In this document: in pieces, positions 9,621 to 22,966 of the stretch
How positions within the stretch are numbered: position 1 is the stretch's first letter
Layout: every line of letters starts with the position of its first letter
DNA from: Oxytricha trifallax
Lineage: Eukaryota > Ciliophora > Spirotrichea > Sporadotrichida > Oxytrichidae
Reading direction: 5' to 3'
DNA: 64,000 bases
NCBI GenBank assembly: GCA_000711775.1
Contig: ARYC01001540.1
Coordinates: 1 to 64,000, forward strand
Position numbers and translations under genes: made by a program
The notes under the pieces: generated by a model
Database searches by the model: none
The model's input: only the letters and a program-made list of their open reading frames with translations
Told to the model about the DNA's origin: nothing

Positions 9621-11821
9621 TATTCGATGTTGTTTTTCTAATTAAGCTGATGGTCATTTAACATTCTGATCTTTAAAGCGCAGTTGACCAATAATCTCAC
9701 TTAGTTATATAATTTTCATCAAAAATTCTATGCTATGTGATAAGAAGTGCTTATTTTCTGATATGAAGTGTTTTGTGATATAAAGTGCCAACTGGTAAGG
9801 ATATGAATAAATTACTAGAAATTTTCTTTGAAAATTAAAAACGATCAGCTTGAAAAGTAAGTCGTCTACTTAATTTATATTGAAAAAATTCTAGATTTAA
9901 TATTTCTAAGAGAAAGATATACATCAAATACAAATATACATTAAAATAAATTACCAATGCCAACTGCTTGATTTGTGCAAGTAGAATAATGCATTATATA
10001 ATTTGTTAATAATCATATGCTCTTTACTTTTTGTTCAAAAGCTTTTTCTTGCATAAATCGTAATAACTACAATTCTTTACATTCTCTTAGTCCACTAAAT
10101 TTCATTAATCCCATAATGTTAGCATTCTCATTTTCTCTAAATAAAGATACCCTTAAGTTATTCCATCTTAATTTCATTTAATATTTTTATATCTCTTTAT
10201 ATCTCTTTTAAAAGCTTTTTATATAACGAAACGGTTTATCTCTTTATTTGCTCTTATTGAAGAATCATCTTTTTAATATTTAAATTTAACTTCTCCAATA
10301 AATCATTTTAGTATTAATTGATACAGCTCAACTCAATTTAATAAATTTAATAAATTATTAATTAATCTTTTAAAAAGGTAAAGAGTAAAGTTAGATATTT
10401 TGTTATCATTTAATTTCTAAGAATCTAAATTATTTTGTATATAAATATATTTAAATAACTATAGTGAAAATAAATCATAATCTATTGGTTAGAATGAGAA
10501 ATCGCAGTGTTTATATCTTGATAAAACTGAATATTGATGTAGTACTACAATAGCCACAAAACTACTGCCAAGTATTCACAATTAATTGGAGAAATCACAG
10601 AAGTTAAAATGTGGAATAAAATAAATTCAAAGAATATTATAGTACTAAGTAAACTCCAAGAAATAAATATCAATCATTGCTTTTAATTATTATATATTAT
10701 TTTAGGGTTAAGATCTTTTAATTTTATTTTAGAAAATTATATTCAATCACGGATAACAATTATACTTTGTTATTTTAGCTATTAATACCTTTAATTTGAT
10801 TTCTAATCATATTTTTATAAATTGAATTCTTTATTTGCCAATATTTTATTTTGTAATATCTTTAAATTATATTTTGGTCACCTTATTATAGAATCACATA
10901 AATAAGGATATAGTTATTAATTTGTATAATTAAAATATTGTACATAAAATATTATGTGATTTATTTTAAACTGTTTACTCCCTTGTTATATTTGAATTAT
11001 TACAGTTCCTTGATATATCTAATATATGCTCTTGTTTTTATTTTTAATCATTATATATTGCATCAATTTGGTTAATACAAATCTAAATTTAGTTGATAAT
11101 TAATATTAATGTTTGCAAAGAATTTAAATTCATTAACTTGGTCAATTTTATTTCTTATTTTCGAACAAAAAGGCATCAAATTTGATCATTCAAAACAAAA
11201 AATTTGATCAATTTAACTACTTTAAGAATTGTCCTTTTTCAAGATCAATTATAAAATTAAAATTCTAAGCAAGTTTTTCATATCCTTCTTTTTAGTAACT
11301 TTAATGCACCTTAAATAATAATATTAATGATAAGAAATGTTAAAATAGTCTGCATCACGAAATTAAAACAATCTTTGCTAAAAAATATTTAGAGGGCAAT
11401 TTTTAAGATGAGAGAAGCAATATCTTCTACATTACTTTACTTTTAGTATTTTTTTTGTTTGTTTCTGTTTATTTACATTTAATGCCTCTTATTTTAGCTT
11501 CTATTCCTTGATATCTTTATTTAATATACTAATTTCCTTTTCATAAACTTCCAATTAAAACTTTATATATAAAAAGTAAACAAGGGATATTTTTTATATC
11601 TAAATTTTATTATACAAATAGTTAATTTGAAAATATAAAAATCATTTGTGTAACATTTTTGAAAAATGACTCGTAATAAAAACGGTAGACGATTATAATA
11701 TTATTGTTATACAACAAGATGTGTGAGAATGCCCAATATAATCCAATAAAATGAAATCAATATTACATTAGACATTGAGAAAAAATTGTAAACATAAAAG
11801 TATTAAATCAAATTCATAAAT
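9621..11821. other. AT-rich, no gene recognised
   Basis: Very AT-rich sequence. Around 9.8-10.3 kb the minus strand has short protein-like pieces but no continuous frame. Nothing else could be supported. Confidence 0.5.
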
Positions 11822-13320
11822 TCATTCTATTTTTTAAAAATGTAAACATAAATTTCTAATTGCTAAAATATCAGGAATTAATTTGAGCAAATCCTTAATA
11901 TAAGTAGTAATAAGCTTCAATTCATCAGTAGAGATTTAAAAATTATGAAGCTAAGCTGCAAAAACTGCAAGCTATTCATGACCCCTAACTTCCTGCTTGA
12001 AATTTTTACCAACAAAAAAATGCAGGAAAATAGCTAGGAAAGAGGAGTTATCTTACCTTACATCTCCTATCCGTACAGCATCGGGATCTTTTAGATACAA
12101 ATGAATATCCATGGTTATGAACTCATATTAATTGAGCAGGTCTATCATCGATGAGTATTTAAAGTTACTTATGAATGTCAAAGGATCTGGGTCTCCTCTC
12201 TCTTTAACATTGCACGGCTTGAGGTAGCGATGGACGATATGAAGGTTGCTTATACTAGCCAAAAGCAGAAAGGCGCATTTGAAAGTATAGTCAATCTACG
12301 TGATTACCCAAAATATGGGTTGCAGTCGTAGTTCTCGAGGGACAGGCTCATTATATGGGATTTGTAGCAGAAACCCTTAAACTAATCAACACTTGACATT
12401 CTCAGCTTGTTGTTCAGCAATATAAATTTAAAGTCTCGCCATACCCCAAGGCCGGTCTCAAAATTTTTGATAAAATCTCCGACTTTGTATTAAACTGTTA
12501 ATTAGTTTGGTCTAAAAGATCTGAAGGAGCATGTTGAAGCAGTCTAAGCTCATAGCATTCCCTAATCATGGCCTTAGCATTCAGTACTATAGCAATCGGT
12601 AACTCTTAATCGACAAGTTAATTGAGGCTTGCTTTGAATTTCTCACTAACTGAAAAATTTATGTCTTCGTTTGGAAAAGTTAACGTCTATGTAACTTTTA
12701 ATCTGTGCTTAGGCGTACATTCAGTAGAATTTGCTCTGGGAATATCACCAACAAAATGAATTATGCTTTACTCCGAATCATCTTAGCCTTCAATAGCGTC
12801 GCTTATGACCTCTAGCTATTTAAGCTACCGTATGACCTATGATATGAAATGAAAATTAAAACTGAAAAATATACTATGGTAGAATACCCGGCCTCCTGCA
12901 AGTCTCTGATCTTATGAGTACTCAAATGAGCGCTGAGAAATTTTTTGCTTTAAATATTTCTTTTGATTCTCTGCAAGTTTTACAGCGATACTCACCATTG
13001 ATTTTTAAGTGATTAAATTTTCCCTCTTTCCTAATATGAATTTTGGAGTATCTCTTAAGCTAAGATAATGTATTAGCTCAATCGCAGAGACTGCATGTTA
13101 TAATAACTCCTGGTTTTCATTATGTAAATAAGGGCTTTCCCTATTTTCACTTTCCCAACTCAAGCATTAGGGAATCATAAAGTTCAAAGTTTTGGGTTTA
13201 TTTAGCAACCTTCCCAATAAATTTGTGGTACTTAGGATCAAGATTAATTTTCCAAAGGGCTTCTATTATTTGAGGGGTTTTGGGTCTTGAAGTATCTAAA
13301 GCTGAAATCAGATTATCCAT
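11822..13320 (-). pseudogene. Divergent TBE 57K-like zinc-finger/kinase gene, degenerate
   Basis: From ATG 13320 (MDNLISALDTSRPKTPQ) the gene runs through several frames to TGA at 11822. A finger-like motif CKTCRESKEIFKAK...H-x3-H lies near 12990-12910. About 240 residues later, LHIVHRYLKPCNVK near 12217 aligns with TBE HRDLKPENIM, but the catalytic Asp is Tyr and the Glu is Cys. The DFG equivalent is SNF. The kinase could not be active in this form. The best-preserved open part is 12870-12440. The gene contains a chance AGGGGTTTTGGGT tract at 13273-13285. Position and orientation equal those of 57K in TBEs. Confidence 0.65.
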
Positions 13321-13822
13321 ATTTATTAATGTTGCACAAATTTATTTTAAGTTTCTTTATGTAATACTAAGCTTATTATTTATGTTTATATAATATATTT
13401 GTATGTATTTAATTAAGTTAGTAATTTATTTACTAATATATATATATGTACTCTTAAATAATATACAAAAATTCAGACTAAAAAAAATTATCAGCAAAAA
13501 TAATAATAGCCAAAATCTATTACTCAAAATCAAATCAAAAATTAAATGAGTACATGCGCTCATATTATGAGAGATAACAAATATTAAAAATCTAAAACTA
13601 TTTGAGCAATATTGTATTATAGTGACATAAATTTATGCTGCTGTAAAAATAACCCCAAATATACTAACTATTTTTTTCAGGGAAAAAAGTGACAATTCTA
13701 TTGGAAAAATTAATTCCTAGTAAAGTCAAATTGCCTTATATCACTTGTGCTATTTAGTAGGGGTATTAAATTCAAAATTATTAATAATTATGATTTTGAT
13801 TTCCCTAGGAATTAACGGGTAT
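13321..13822. other. Divergent intergenic region of element D
   Basis: AT-rich spacer between the 57K-like and 22K-like starts. No palindromic repeat cluster like those of the TBEs is obvious. Confidence 0.4.
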
Positions 13823-14590
13823 ATGCAGATAAATACTCAAATGAAAGACGATGGACAGGCAGGCAATAACTAGTTAGTGAACTCGGGACAATTTGAGGGA
13901 GAATTTAATACAATAAGTGACAAGTTTAACTATTTTAAATTTTCATGTAAGCTTATTTTTATGTAAGCAAAAATTGTTGGTTATCACTTGGGACTTTCAA
14001 TAAAACAAGTATAAGGTTTATTTAGGACGAGCGAAGCTCGAAGAAGAAACTTATTCGAAGCTCTGACATAATTTATGTCGATGTCCCCTGCTTCCCTGAG
14101 CTTTCTGTTTAAAATATTTACCCAAAGCTCAAAGGCGATGAAGATTTCGAGAATTACTTAAATACTTGCGACTATTCGCAGGACCTTCCTGATAAAGATT
14201 TTTTTTTCGGCATCCTAGGCACACTCAGGAACGACTTTCTAACCACTATAGTAAGATAACAGCAAAAGGTTAGGATGACTACCAAGATAAAGAAAGCGAG
14301 CTTGAGAACATCGAGATCAATTAAGACTTGCTACTTATCATCTTTCCCTTACTACTCAAGTTTATGTCACTGTAAAAAATATTTATGTTGCTGTTAATTA
14401 AAGAAGTAGAAATCTCATGGAAGGAAAAACATTCTAAAAACAAAAAAGGTATGAGATATCATGTGAGTAAAATGAATTTGTGGAGAAGAATTTCCCTATA
14501 GCGATAGGCAGTCTCAAAGATTCGCAAACAATATAATGAGGTCTCTACCACCGAAGATATTTAATTTGGGAAATTTAAAAAATTTGGGTT
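13823..14590 (+). pseudogene. Divergent 22K-like gene of element D
   Basis: Alignment to TBE 22K is clear from VDVPCFPELSVQNIYPKL (TBE: PNYPEISVTNLYDDA) through DKDFFFGILGTLRNDFL (TBE: ERNYFFGILATIKGDYL). The upstream block WLSLGTFNKTSIRFI corresponds to GLFLPTMEGTRISFL. Both usual intron sites can be rationalised: a GTAAGC site after KFSC near 13945, and a phase-1 intron of about 44 nt beginning GTTTATG near 14360 that joins PYYS to VEISWKEKHS. The second has a weak 5' site. The C-terminus is basic (KNKKGMRYHVSK). The start at 13823 is tentative. It runs convergent to the transposase. Confidence 0.68.
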
Positions 14591-14649
14591 TACATAAAAT
14601 TAAACTAAATTAATTTATGTTTTTATATGTCACAATTCATTCAATCGCT

Positions 14650-15650
14650 ATATCATCTTCCAAATATGCGATAGCTCAATCTTTTCTCAATGCTTCACCT
14701 AAATCTTACGTATTGAGCTTTCTATTAACCTTAAGTGTAGTTTTTCGGTAAGTCTAAAATCAATTTAGCCAATCCTTATTTATACCTCTATTTTAATCAA
14801 GCGAAAATTTGCTCTATAAAGTTTTTTGACGAGCTTTAAGGTGATATCAATGTCAATCTGTTTTCGTCATTAAAGCTCTTTACCTTCCTTGAGTAATGCG
14901 CTCGAAGATTGTCAAGAAATATGAAAATTTTCTAATCTTTAACCTCTGCTTTCAGCCCTTCAAGGGCCTCCACTATATATTCTGTTTTTATTGAGCCTTC
15001 CCTTATTTGGTAAGTTTAAAGGCTGACTTGCCCTCTAATCATCACTATTGCAGCTTAAGTTTTTATCTTAGTGCCTTCTTTAGAAATTTTCTAATTGTCG
15101 TACTTACATGCCCAGCTGTGCAGTTAAATCGAGTAAGGCTTAAAATGGTCTCATCTATTCGACTCCCTAATTCGTGAGCAGCAATTACTTATGGGTAATC
15201 TAGCAGCTAAATTTGATCAATTTTTCTCTAGCATTCAGGGAAGTGACATCGCGAAGCTGCTACCTTGAACTTGATCCCATGAGAGATGATAATCAACGAA
15301 GTTGAGAAATCGAAATTTTGACTACTGGGAATTTTCGACTAAACAAGATCGTTCGCATCCGCAGACTCTCATATGCCTCGGCCTTAAGTGTTGTTGAAAG
15401 AGTTAGATATTATATATGATGGAGCTCCAAATTCTTATATTATCTAATTGTTCTTGCAGCTAATGGTCTGCCCTTAATCATCTACAGACATATACTTTAC
15501 ATGCCTGACCGAAACCCTCAAAGCTTGGCTAATTTGGTTGTAGGAGTAAAATACATTGGACTCCTTATTTGGGTTGCATACATTGAATCTCAACAGAAGT
15601 ATGGCCTCCTTCAAGAATTCTGAGTTTTCATATTTTTGTGCTGAATTCAT
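14650..15650 (-). pseudogene. DDE transposase of element D, degenerate
   Basis: From ATG 15650 (MNSAQKYENSEFLKEAILLL) it contains an N-terminal HTH-like segment (YNQISQALRVSVRHVKY). After frame changes come IDETILSLTRFN (first Asp), then KIFIFLDNLRAHYSRK (second Asp), and NFIEQIFA (Glu). This spacing matches IS630/Tc1-type transposases and the TBE 42K protein. The WACKYDNQKISKEGTKIKT block aligns with TBE WYKRHSNIEVYDQKVKVQT. Several TGA codons and shifts make it non-functional as read. Confidence 0.78.
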
Positions 15651-16822
15651 TTATTTATGTTACAAATACTAATTAAATTTATTTTCACGATTTACTTGAT
15701 TTTTACTCATTCTTAAATAAATTCATTAAATTCTATCTCTAATTGAGTATTAAATTCTGCCAAACACTCTACTTGTTTTCTAGATTTAATTATTTCAATT
15801 TTAGTATCGTTTACTTACTCAAAATATCAACTAAGTTGATGTATAATATGATAATTAATGATTTATTATAATTGGTATCATTAATACTTGCTATCTTCAA
15901 GCTATAGTGACGGCATCCATTATTTCTTTATTTATTAATCTATTTAATTTTAGTTTATTAACTAATTATATATCTTTCATTAGTTATTGCTGATCAAATA
16001 AAAACTATCGAACATTCTCAATCTTTTTTTAATTGTCCATTTTACAATATATACCCAAAAAAAAAGAATAAAATTATTGCTCTTTAGGCCTTACTTATAT
16101 TGTATTTACCCTATGATAAAAAATTCTGTTTACGAATACAATCCTCTTAAATTTATTTTTATCGATATAAACTTTGTTGTGATATTACTAATTAGCTTAA
16201 TTTCATAAATAGCAAACAATAGCTATCATCCTATATCTAATGAGGTAATAATTAATTTATTCAAATTGCCAATATATTTTAAAATAATGAATATTTTTGC
16301 TTCATAAATTATATTGCTTTTATTAACTTAAAATATACTATAATATTAAAAGAGAAATTATTCAATTTCAATATATAAGAAATGATAGATATTATTAGTG
16401 TAAATGACTATATTAACAATAAAATCAAAGTAAAATTATTAGAAAATAAATTAAAAAACAATTATCATTATTTTGAAAATTTACTTAAATTGTTGGGGAA
16501 ATTATAGTTGCAATCATTATCAACTAATAATTTAATTATATTTAGTTTTTTCTTATATTTTGATAGGAGAATCAATAAGATTAGAATTAATATTTAAATT
16601 ATATATTCTTTTTAGTAATTTATAATAGAAGACGTTATAGCTGTTAAAATCGGAGTTTTTTAAATTAAAATTTATTTTCAATGAAATTCATAATTATTAT
16701 AATAAATTCGAGGTTTTATTAAATAAAATACTTTACTACTATTAAAAAGCATCCTTAAAAATTAAGATCTATAATGATTAAATATTATTAATAACTCCCA
16801 ATTAAATTTTATTTCTTACTCT
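15651..16822. other. AT-rich, no gene recognised
   Basis: No coding, RNA or repeat feature could be supported. Confidence 0.5.
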
Positions 16823-18205
16823 ATGCCCACTATGTCAATGGTTCCGGAAGACCATAAGATGTCATCATTAAAGAAGAGTCAGTCGTGTCTCTCTATACAG
16901 TTCTCCCCCTCAGTCCTGCTTCCCCTCTACGAATCCGAGCATCCAGCCCCACGTCCGCTGCCTGTCACCATATTTACTGAAAGATTACACAACCTACTGC
17001 ACCTGATGAGTCAAAAACACCACCAACCAAGGATAATGATAGAAACTGTTGAAGCTATTCTGTGTGAAGAAAACATGACAATGCACTCATAAATAGTTCA
17101 AAAAGAAATAGAGGCTAGAGTCATGGCAAGGGAGCTCTTTCCAGGCGTGAAGATTAAGAGAGGATCGAATCTTGCTGATGATGAAACAAATGAAGATATG
17201 ACGATGGCCGTCCAAACTCGATGAGTAGTTTCCAGTGATCAGAAATATAAAATTTGGTACTCAAACTACGACCTAGACATTATTAACACTACATCTCACA
17301 AGCACACTAAGGATCCTCCTATAAAAAATGTTTTAGTCATACCTTTCGATGGTAGCTTTTCGTCGGAGAGCTGTTTGAGCTGGCTAAATAATCTCATTAT
17401 GTGTCCCGAGTGCCTTGAGAAAACTTCTAAAACTGAGAGTAAATCCACTAAGAACTAAGTGGGTAACTACTAATTTACATCCTGAATAACTGGCGAAAAA
17501 TACCAAACTAAATCACACAAACTTGAATGGTGAGAGTAATTTCTCTGCTATCAAGAATTATATTATCAATCTAGAGTACCTGCAAATAGAGAGTATCACT
17601 TTCTGGATCAGCAAATATTTTCATCTTGAGATTACTTGTCCGTCCAGGTGATGAGGGGTCACTGCAGTCTTGGCTGCTCTGTCAAATTGTGGTAAGATTA
17701 GTGAAGTTTGATGAGCTCATGCAAAGTTAGGTTGGTATCAATCATTATGGTCGTCAAGATTACTAATTTATGATTGGTCTACACAGTGCTGCTTATTCCT
17801 GGGTGGTCCTCCGCGCTGAAGATCGAGGCTGGATCACTTCAAGCAGTAAATGATAAATGATAATGGCGCACTGCAAATACAAGTGACGCCAGTGAAGAGT
17901 GAAGTAGTTGTAGAGAATTGGGTGGACTAGAAATTTGATAAATTCCTGCTCTCAATCCAGTAAAATCTCTTCAGCTTCGTATTTAAAATGCTTGAGGACA
18001 ACCCTACAGCACCTAATCCTTTGGCTCACGCGTCTAACACCTTATATCAGACACAAGGTCTACTGGCCTCTAATGGCGCTACGATAGTGAGATTAAGCAA
18101 CAGATGGCTAACATCGTTAAGGACAATGACCCCAGGAAGATGCCTGATGATTCGAGGGAAGCATGCCTTACAATTGCAAAGCTTATTAAGAATTTATGAA
18201 CTGTA
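16823..18205 (+). pseudogene. Unrecognised GC-richer gene with internal TGA codons and frameshifts
   Basis: The plus strand shows clear coding texture and markedly higher GC than both flanks. The first frame from ATG 16823 (MPTMSMVPEDHKMSS) is open to TGA 17222, continues in the same frame through KYKIWYSNYDLDIIN, IKNVLVIPFDGSFSS and a CPEC motif (MCPECLEKTSKTE) to about 17486, then shifts (FSAIKNYIINLEYLQIE). The C-terminal part (VVVENWVDQKFDKFLLSIQ, then EIKQQMANIVKDNDPRK) ends at TGA 18203-18205. The total is about 460 residues. No family is recognised. A phrase ETVEAILCEEN resembles AILCEEKK of the 22K protein, but the rest does not align, so I do not assign it. It could be a captured or somatic gene. 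Confidence 0.5.
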
Positions 18206-19572
18206 ATTAATGTTTGCTTTATTTTAAAATAATAAAGTAAGTATTTCAAATTTCATTTCACTTTATTTTAACATCTTTTATATAATTCAATATTATTTTT
18301 ATAATGTAAGCCAATTGACTTGAGAATATTAATTTAAAGGGAATTATTATTGAAAGAATATTTAATTAATCTGATATGTTAAAGTCTTAACAATTATAAA
18401 TATATTAGCATGCATTCAATCATTTTTTGTTTAATATTGGGAAATTTAGAGTTCATTAATGGTAATTACTAATTAAAAATATGAATTAAATCAAAATTTA
18501 TTAATTAATTTAATTTACTCTTTAATTTATATTCAAAATTATTTATTAAAAACCCAGAGACTAATTTTTTAGATAAAGTAATAAATTATAAGCCTTAAAT
18601 TTTAAATCTTACTTTATAAATTAATAATTTGATTTAAACTTCTTTTTATGGTCTCATTTCTAATAATATACAATTAAAATTCTTTATCTCAATAGCAGTT
18701 AGCATTCAAATCCCTTATTCTCTCGTTTTTTTCCTAATATTTTTTATAGCTTTAAAATTCATATAATTTCGGATAAATTTAAGAATAATTTAGCTCTTTT
18801 GTTTTCTATTTAATCAATAATAATTTTTAATATTCACATCTATACCTGTAAATTTTCACTAATCTTTTTAGTTTATTTATTATAGGATATCATGTCACAT
18901 ATTTAAGCTTTTTCTATAATATTTTAAATCATTATTTTATGTTGAAAAGTAATAGTAAATTAAATTAAAACACCAATATATCCATTAGAAATTTTAAGAT
19001 ATAAAGTATAGCTAAAAGGAAAGATCGATTTTATCTGTGATCAATAAGTATTTAATGAATTATTTTTTACTTCAATCAAACATATTTTACAAACCTATTT
19101 TAATGGTATTTTTTAGATATATAGAACTTAATTATGATTCAAGTATATCGCCTAGCATTTATGAAAAATAAGAGAAATATTCTAATAATAATAAATGAAA
19201 ATTCATTAGTCTTATTAGTAAAGAATACCAAGATCAGAATTAATATCTTAGAATAGCATTGTCTTTTGCAAAGGTATTTTTCTGCATATTCTAATTAACA
19301 TACCAAAACTTGAGTATGCTTGCTTAGCTGTTCTTTTTTCTATAAAATATATCGTCTATTGCTTACACGATTTTGTAGGATACATATTTCTGAATAATAA
19401 TTTCGTTCAAAAAAAGCTTCTTGTAACTTACTAATTTTATTGAGTAATCAGACTTTCTATCTTCTCCATGTCTATTTTTCAACATTTAAATTATAATTTC
19501 AATTTTAATTAAAGTTTTCCTCATATTTATCACAATAATTTTGGTTTATGTGTTAATCTAGCGATCAACCTC
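18206..19572. other. AT-rich, no gene recognised
   Basis: Only AT-rich sequence; the minus strand of 19290-19570 may carry a decayed continuation of the frame at 19573-19953. Confidence 0.4.
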
Positions 19573-19953
19573 TCAAAACTATCTTCTTGTTTTTGTTAGC
19601 ATTAATTCTTTTGCTAAAATGTTTCTCAGCTAAATTTTCCTACTATTTCTCATGCTTAGTACAAAATAAGCTATATTTCCAAATTATACTAGAGAATATA
19701 TTGAAGCTTCTGTCTAAGATTCAAAGATATGAGCAATTGGGGGAGGAGGTTCTTGACCAGTCTTAAGATGAAATAAATTCTGGAAAATCTCCTGGCGAAA
19801 ATATTTTATTAATTTTTCAAAGACATTTTCGTTAGTTATTTTTCTGAAAACATAATAGAGTACAATTTATTTGAGTTGTATGCCATTTAAAATATTTAAG
19901 TCAATATTTTCTCTATTAGTTTATGATTTTTCACCCTCAAATTCATTTTCCAT
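19573..19953 (-). CDS. Hypothetical protein-like ORF, 126 codons
   Basis: ATG 19953 to TGA 19573 with no internal TGA. The protein begins MENEFEGEKSQTNRENIDL and contains FEKLIKYFRQEIFQNLFHL and a TGQEPPPPIAHIFESQ segment. In the same frame beyond the TGA another 95 or so codons are open (KIIVINMRKTLIKIEIII...). No family is recognised. Chance is possible, but the charge distribution and proline run look coding. It may be a gene remnant or a macronuclear-destined piece. Confidence 0.35.
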
Positions 19954-20139
19954 TATGATAATGTTAATATTTTAAATTAGGTTTTAATTTATATTTTTAT
20001 ATAGTCATTCAGAGTTATAGTATTTAACAATTATTTACCCTTTATTTTTAAAATGTTTAAAATATCACCCTAAAGTAAAAATAAAATATTAATAAAATTT
20101 CATGTAAAATTCAGGGAATTATATAATAAAAATTTACTT

Positions 20140-21545
20140 AACCAGAAACTCCCCACTAACCGAGAAAAGAAATTAGCCCATTTCTAATTGGTTGGGACAA
20201 ATTCTGGGTACTTGTAACTTTAATTAGAGTCACTATTATTAATATTGTTGCTTTGTATATTTCAGCAACCATTATGTTTAAGGAACAGGGATTCAGCAGA
20301 ATATTTTCAGCCTCCAAATCTCTTTTATCATAACCTAAGTCATGGAGTTTTACACTACCTTTGCCATTTCTTAAAATAACCCATTTATATCATCAGGATG
20401 AAGTGATTATTTTTTATTCCTTTAAAACTTCTTAAGTCAAAGCAAAAGATTACTCCAAAGTATCATTTAATCGAGTATAAGTAATAATTTTGCAGATTTG
20501 TTCATTATTAAGTATTTTTCACTTGCATACTTTTGATTCTAATAATGCACTTTCTTAATGAGGCACTTAAAAGGACGAACCTTGAAAGGTAATAATCTAT
20601 CACCATTAGTTATTCCTTATTAAACACGTTATTATGCAAGCAGCTTTCAACATAACTATTAATGCTAATTTCATTATAAGCTGGCATTTATATTTCTCTC
20701 ATAATCAATTAAATTTGTAAGTAATCGCGAATATTTTTGATAAAAGCTCTAAAAAGATGTCAAATTATAAAATTAAGCGTATTCTTAGCATGATATTAAT
20801 AATTATTTTTAAAGAAATTTGTTTTATTTTGTATGTTTACTTAAAATAGCCTCAAGTAGTTATATGTATTTTGCTACTAGAGCTCATTAATTTATAAATA
20901 TCTATATCTCTTAAATTTATTTGAAACTTTTAATAAAAATGAAATTCTATTTTCTATCAAAAATAATTATGTGTACTCATTGTTATAAAATTTGTGTGAA
21001 TTATTTAATTTTCCAAATGGAATATATTTCATTAATTTAGACGACTCTAATAGATATAAAATTGCTGATATTTTAATATGCAAATATATGTATCTTAATA
21101 TAAACATAATTAATTTATAAATATTCACTATAGATAAATATTGATTAATATTTCTAAATTTTAACAAATACAATAGGTGAAAAAATTTTATGTATAAATA
21201 TTTCAAATTTATATACATTTTAAAGTTATAAACACAACAAAACAATAGTAAAAAAAAATATAATTCTAAGTAAAAAAAAATTATTTATTTATCTTTATTT
21301 TAAGGATTTTATTAACTGCGATTATTTCACTATTTTTTAAAATAATGTTATATGCACTCCAGTTTCTAGTTGATTTTTTGAATCATAGTACTTATTTTTT
21401 TTTGAGTAATACAAATGTTGGTTTTTGTTATTTTAGACTAAGAACTCTCTTTTGTGATGTTTTTGCATATGTTTCTTGACTTTGAGAAAATTTGTGTAAA
21501 AAATTATGAATGTGGGACTACAATAACTATACACACCATTTAACA
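20140..21545 (-). pseudogene. Nearly erased TBE 57K zinc-finger/kinase gene
   Basis: Two islands on the minus strand align with TBE 57K. Near 21490-21420, KVKKHMQKHHKREFLVQNN matches the second finger of the right-edge TBE (KVKKHMQKHHLSEFLIQD). Near 20355-20285, LHDLGYDKRDLEAENILLN matches the kinase catalytic loop (LHKLGYVHRDLKPENIMMN), with His and Pro-Lys changed. The order and strand are as in a TBE. Everything between is mutated beyond reading. Confidence 0.68.
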
Positions 21546-21834
21546 TGGATATATTTGAGCTTTGCCAGAATAATCTATTTGAATTGCAATGCGAGGCTCT
21601 GTTAAGAGAATTCTAACGCTTTTAATTTTTTCATTTTTTGTAATTCTTTGAGATCTAATCTATTAATATATCAACATCTCAATTAATGTTTAAACTCTAG
21701 GTTCAAAGTGGAGAAAAACAGGCTATTCCATTACAAATGAGGAATATAAGTAAAAATGTCTAATCCATTAAAGAGTTAGTAAAATTTGTTAATTTATTAA
21801 TTTATTTAAGTTTATCACTTATGAACATATATAC

Positions 21835-22010
21835 TTTCTTCTCTTTCACAAGCTGTCTTCTTATCTATGCCTTCTATCTTGCAGTTACTCTAAATCAAGC
21901 AAACTGTATCAATAATCAGGTCGTGCATTCAGTCATACATAAGCATAAAGTAGGTTTCGATTAAACTTAAGTAGAATTTTATTAAACGGAGTTATAGACG
22001 ATAATGAATC
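21835..22010 (-). pseudogene. TBE transposase C-terminal remnant
   Basis: The minus strand reads MHDLIIDTVCLIQSNCKIE, matching MHDLPIDTVDLIQSSCKRV of the right-edge TBE transposase. Upstream sequence still hints at the FNGIEFYW region. It lies downstream of the 57K remnant as expected for a TBE whose 22K gene has been deleted. Confidence 0.7.
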
Positions 22011-22459
22011 TTAAGCACAGAAATTATGTTTAAATCTTTAAAATATTCTTTAGATTCTTTAATTATGTGAATTTACAGATTATTAAGAACAGAATGATCA
22101 ATTTTCGCTGTATAATATATCTTAGTGAATGCAAAAAACTCATTTTTATAAATTCTAAAAAATAACAAAATTGCAAAACATAAATTGTTATGTTAAAAAT
22201 GAGCATAAAAATCATATTTTTCTTTCATAAAATTTAACCTTTATTTTGTAATGGCAATTTATTTGCATAGTTCTATTGCTAGTATGGTTATTAGAGCTTA
22301 ATAATTAAAGTTTGAATATAAGTTAAGCACGGTAGCTATCTTTAACTAAATAGCAAATTCTTTAATTGTTAATCTGAGCTAAAAATATAGCACCACTAAA
22401 ACCTAAAATTATTAATGTTACAAGGGAGATAAAATTAAAATGAAATAAATGTTTTTTTC

Positions 22460-22966
22460 AAAGTAGTATAAACATGAAGAAGAGAAAAGATAGTACTTTA
22501 TACATAAATTTAATATTTACAAGAGCTGAAGGACGTACACATTGAATAGTTAAATACTTTGAATGCGACAACTTTTAAAAAAATTTCTCAACTGAGTAAA
22601 GCTATAAGAGGCATATCTTAGAGATATGCATTTTCATAAAATTAGTAGACGGCTATAATTAAAAATGAAAACTAATAAACTTAAAAGTATCAGTATTGGT
22701 AATTACAAAGATGAAATCCAGAAACAGCTTGATCATCTCTCCATCCTCCTTCGTATTTGAACCTTCTGGTCTTACATCCCTTTTTGTTCCCAGCTTTTCC
22801 CAGTATTTCTCTAGCTTTCGTTATACTGAAGTCTCCACTACAATCTGTAACTATTACTGAAATAAATAAAAGAATAGATATGTTTTTTGTTACTTACAAA
22901 TTTTAGTGAATAATCAACTATTCCAGGAACACAATCTTTAGGTTTTAATGTTTTAATTAATTTCAT
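22460..22966 (-). CDS. Possible intron-containing gene fragment (unrecognised)
   Basis: ATG 22966 opens a short exon (MKLIKTLKPKDCVPGIVDYS) ending at a good 5' splice site. A 41-nt GT-AG intron (22857-22897) with a pyrimidine-rich TTTATTTATTTCAG end follows. The spliced frame then reads on for about 130 codons without TGA (VVETSVQRKLEKYWEKLG, FLDFIFVITNTD). An alternative frame of exon 2 (FSITKAREILGKAGNKKGCK) also looks protein-like, so the true frame is uncertain. GC content in 22690-22960 exceeds the flanks. This may be a macronuclear-destined segment. No family is recognised. Confidence 0.35.

Larger units (their letters stand above)
11822..15650. mobile_element. Element D: old divergent TBE relative (57K-like, 22K-like, transposase)
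   Basis: The order and orientation are identical to the TBE at the left edge: 57K-like minus, 22K-like plus, transposase minus. All three gene products are recognisable by alignment to the TBE proteins but differ at most positions and are broken. No terminal repeats were found, so the outer limits are only the gene ends. Confidence 0.75.

Noticed and set aside
13273..13285. AGGGGTTTTGGGT tract as a possible telomere-like TBE end
   Set aside because: It lies inside the 57K-like coding region of element D (encodes PKTPQ on minus), lacks the adjoining TIR sequence and has no target duplication.
16823..17092. 22K homologue suggested by ETVEAILCEEN
   Set aside because: Only this short phrase resembles 22K; flanking landmarks (FLP block, FFG block) are absent.
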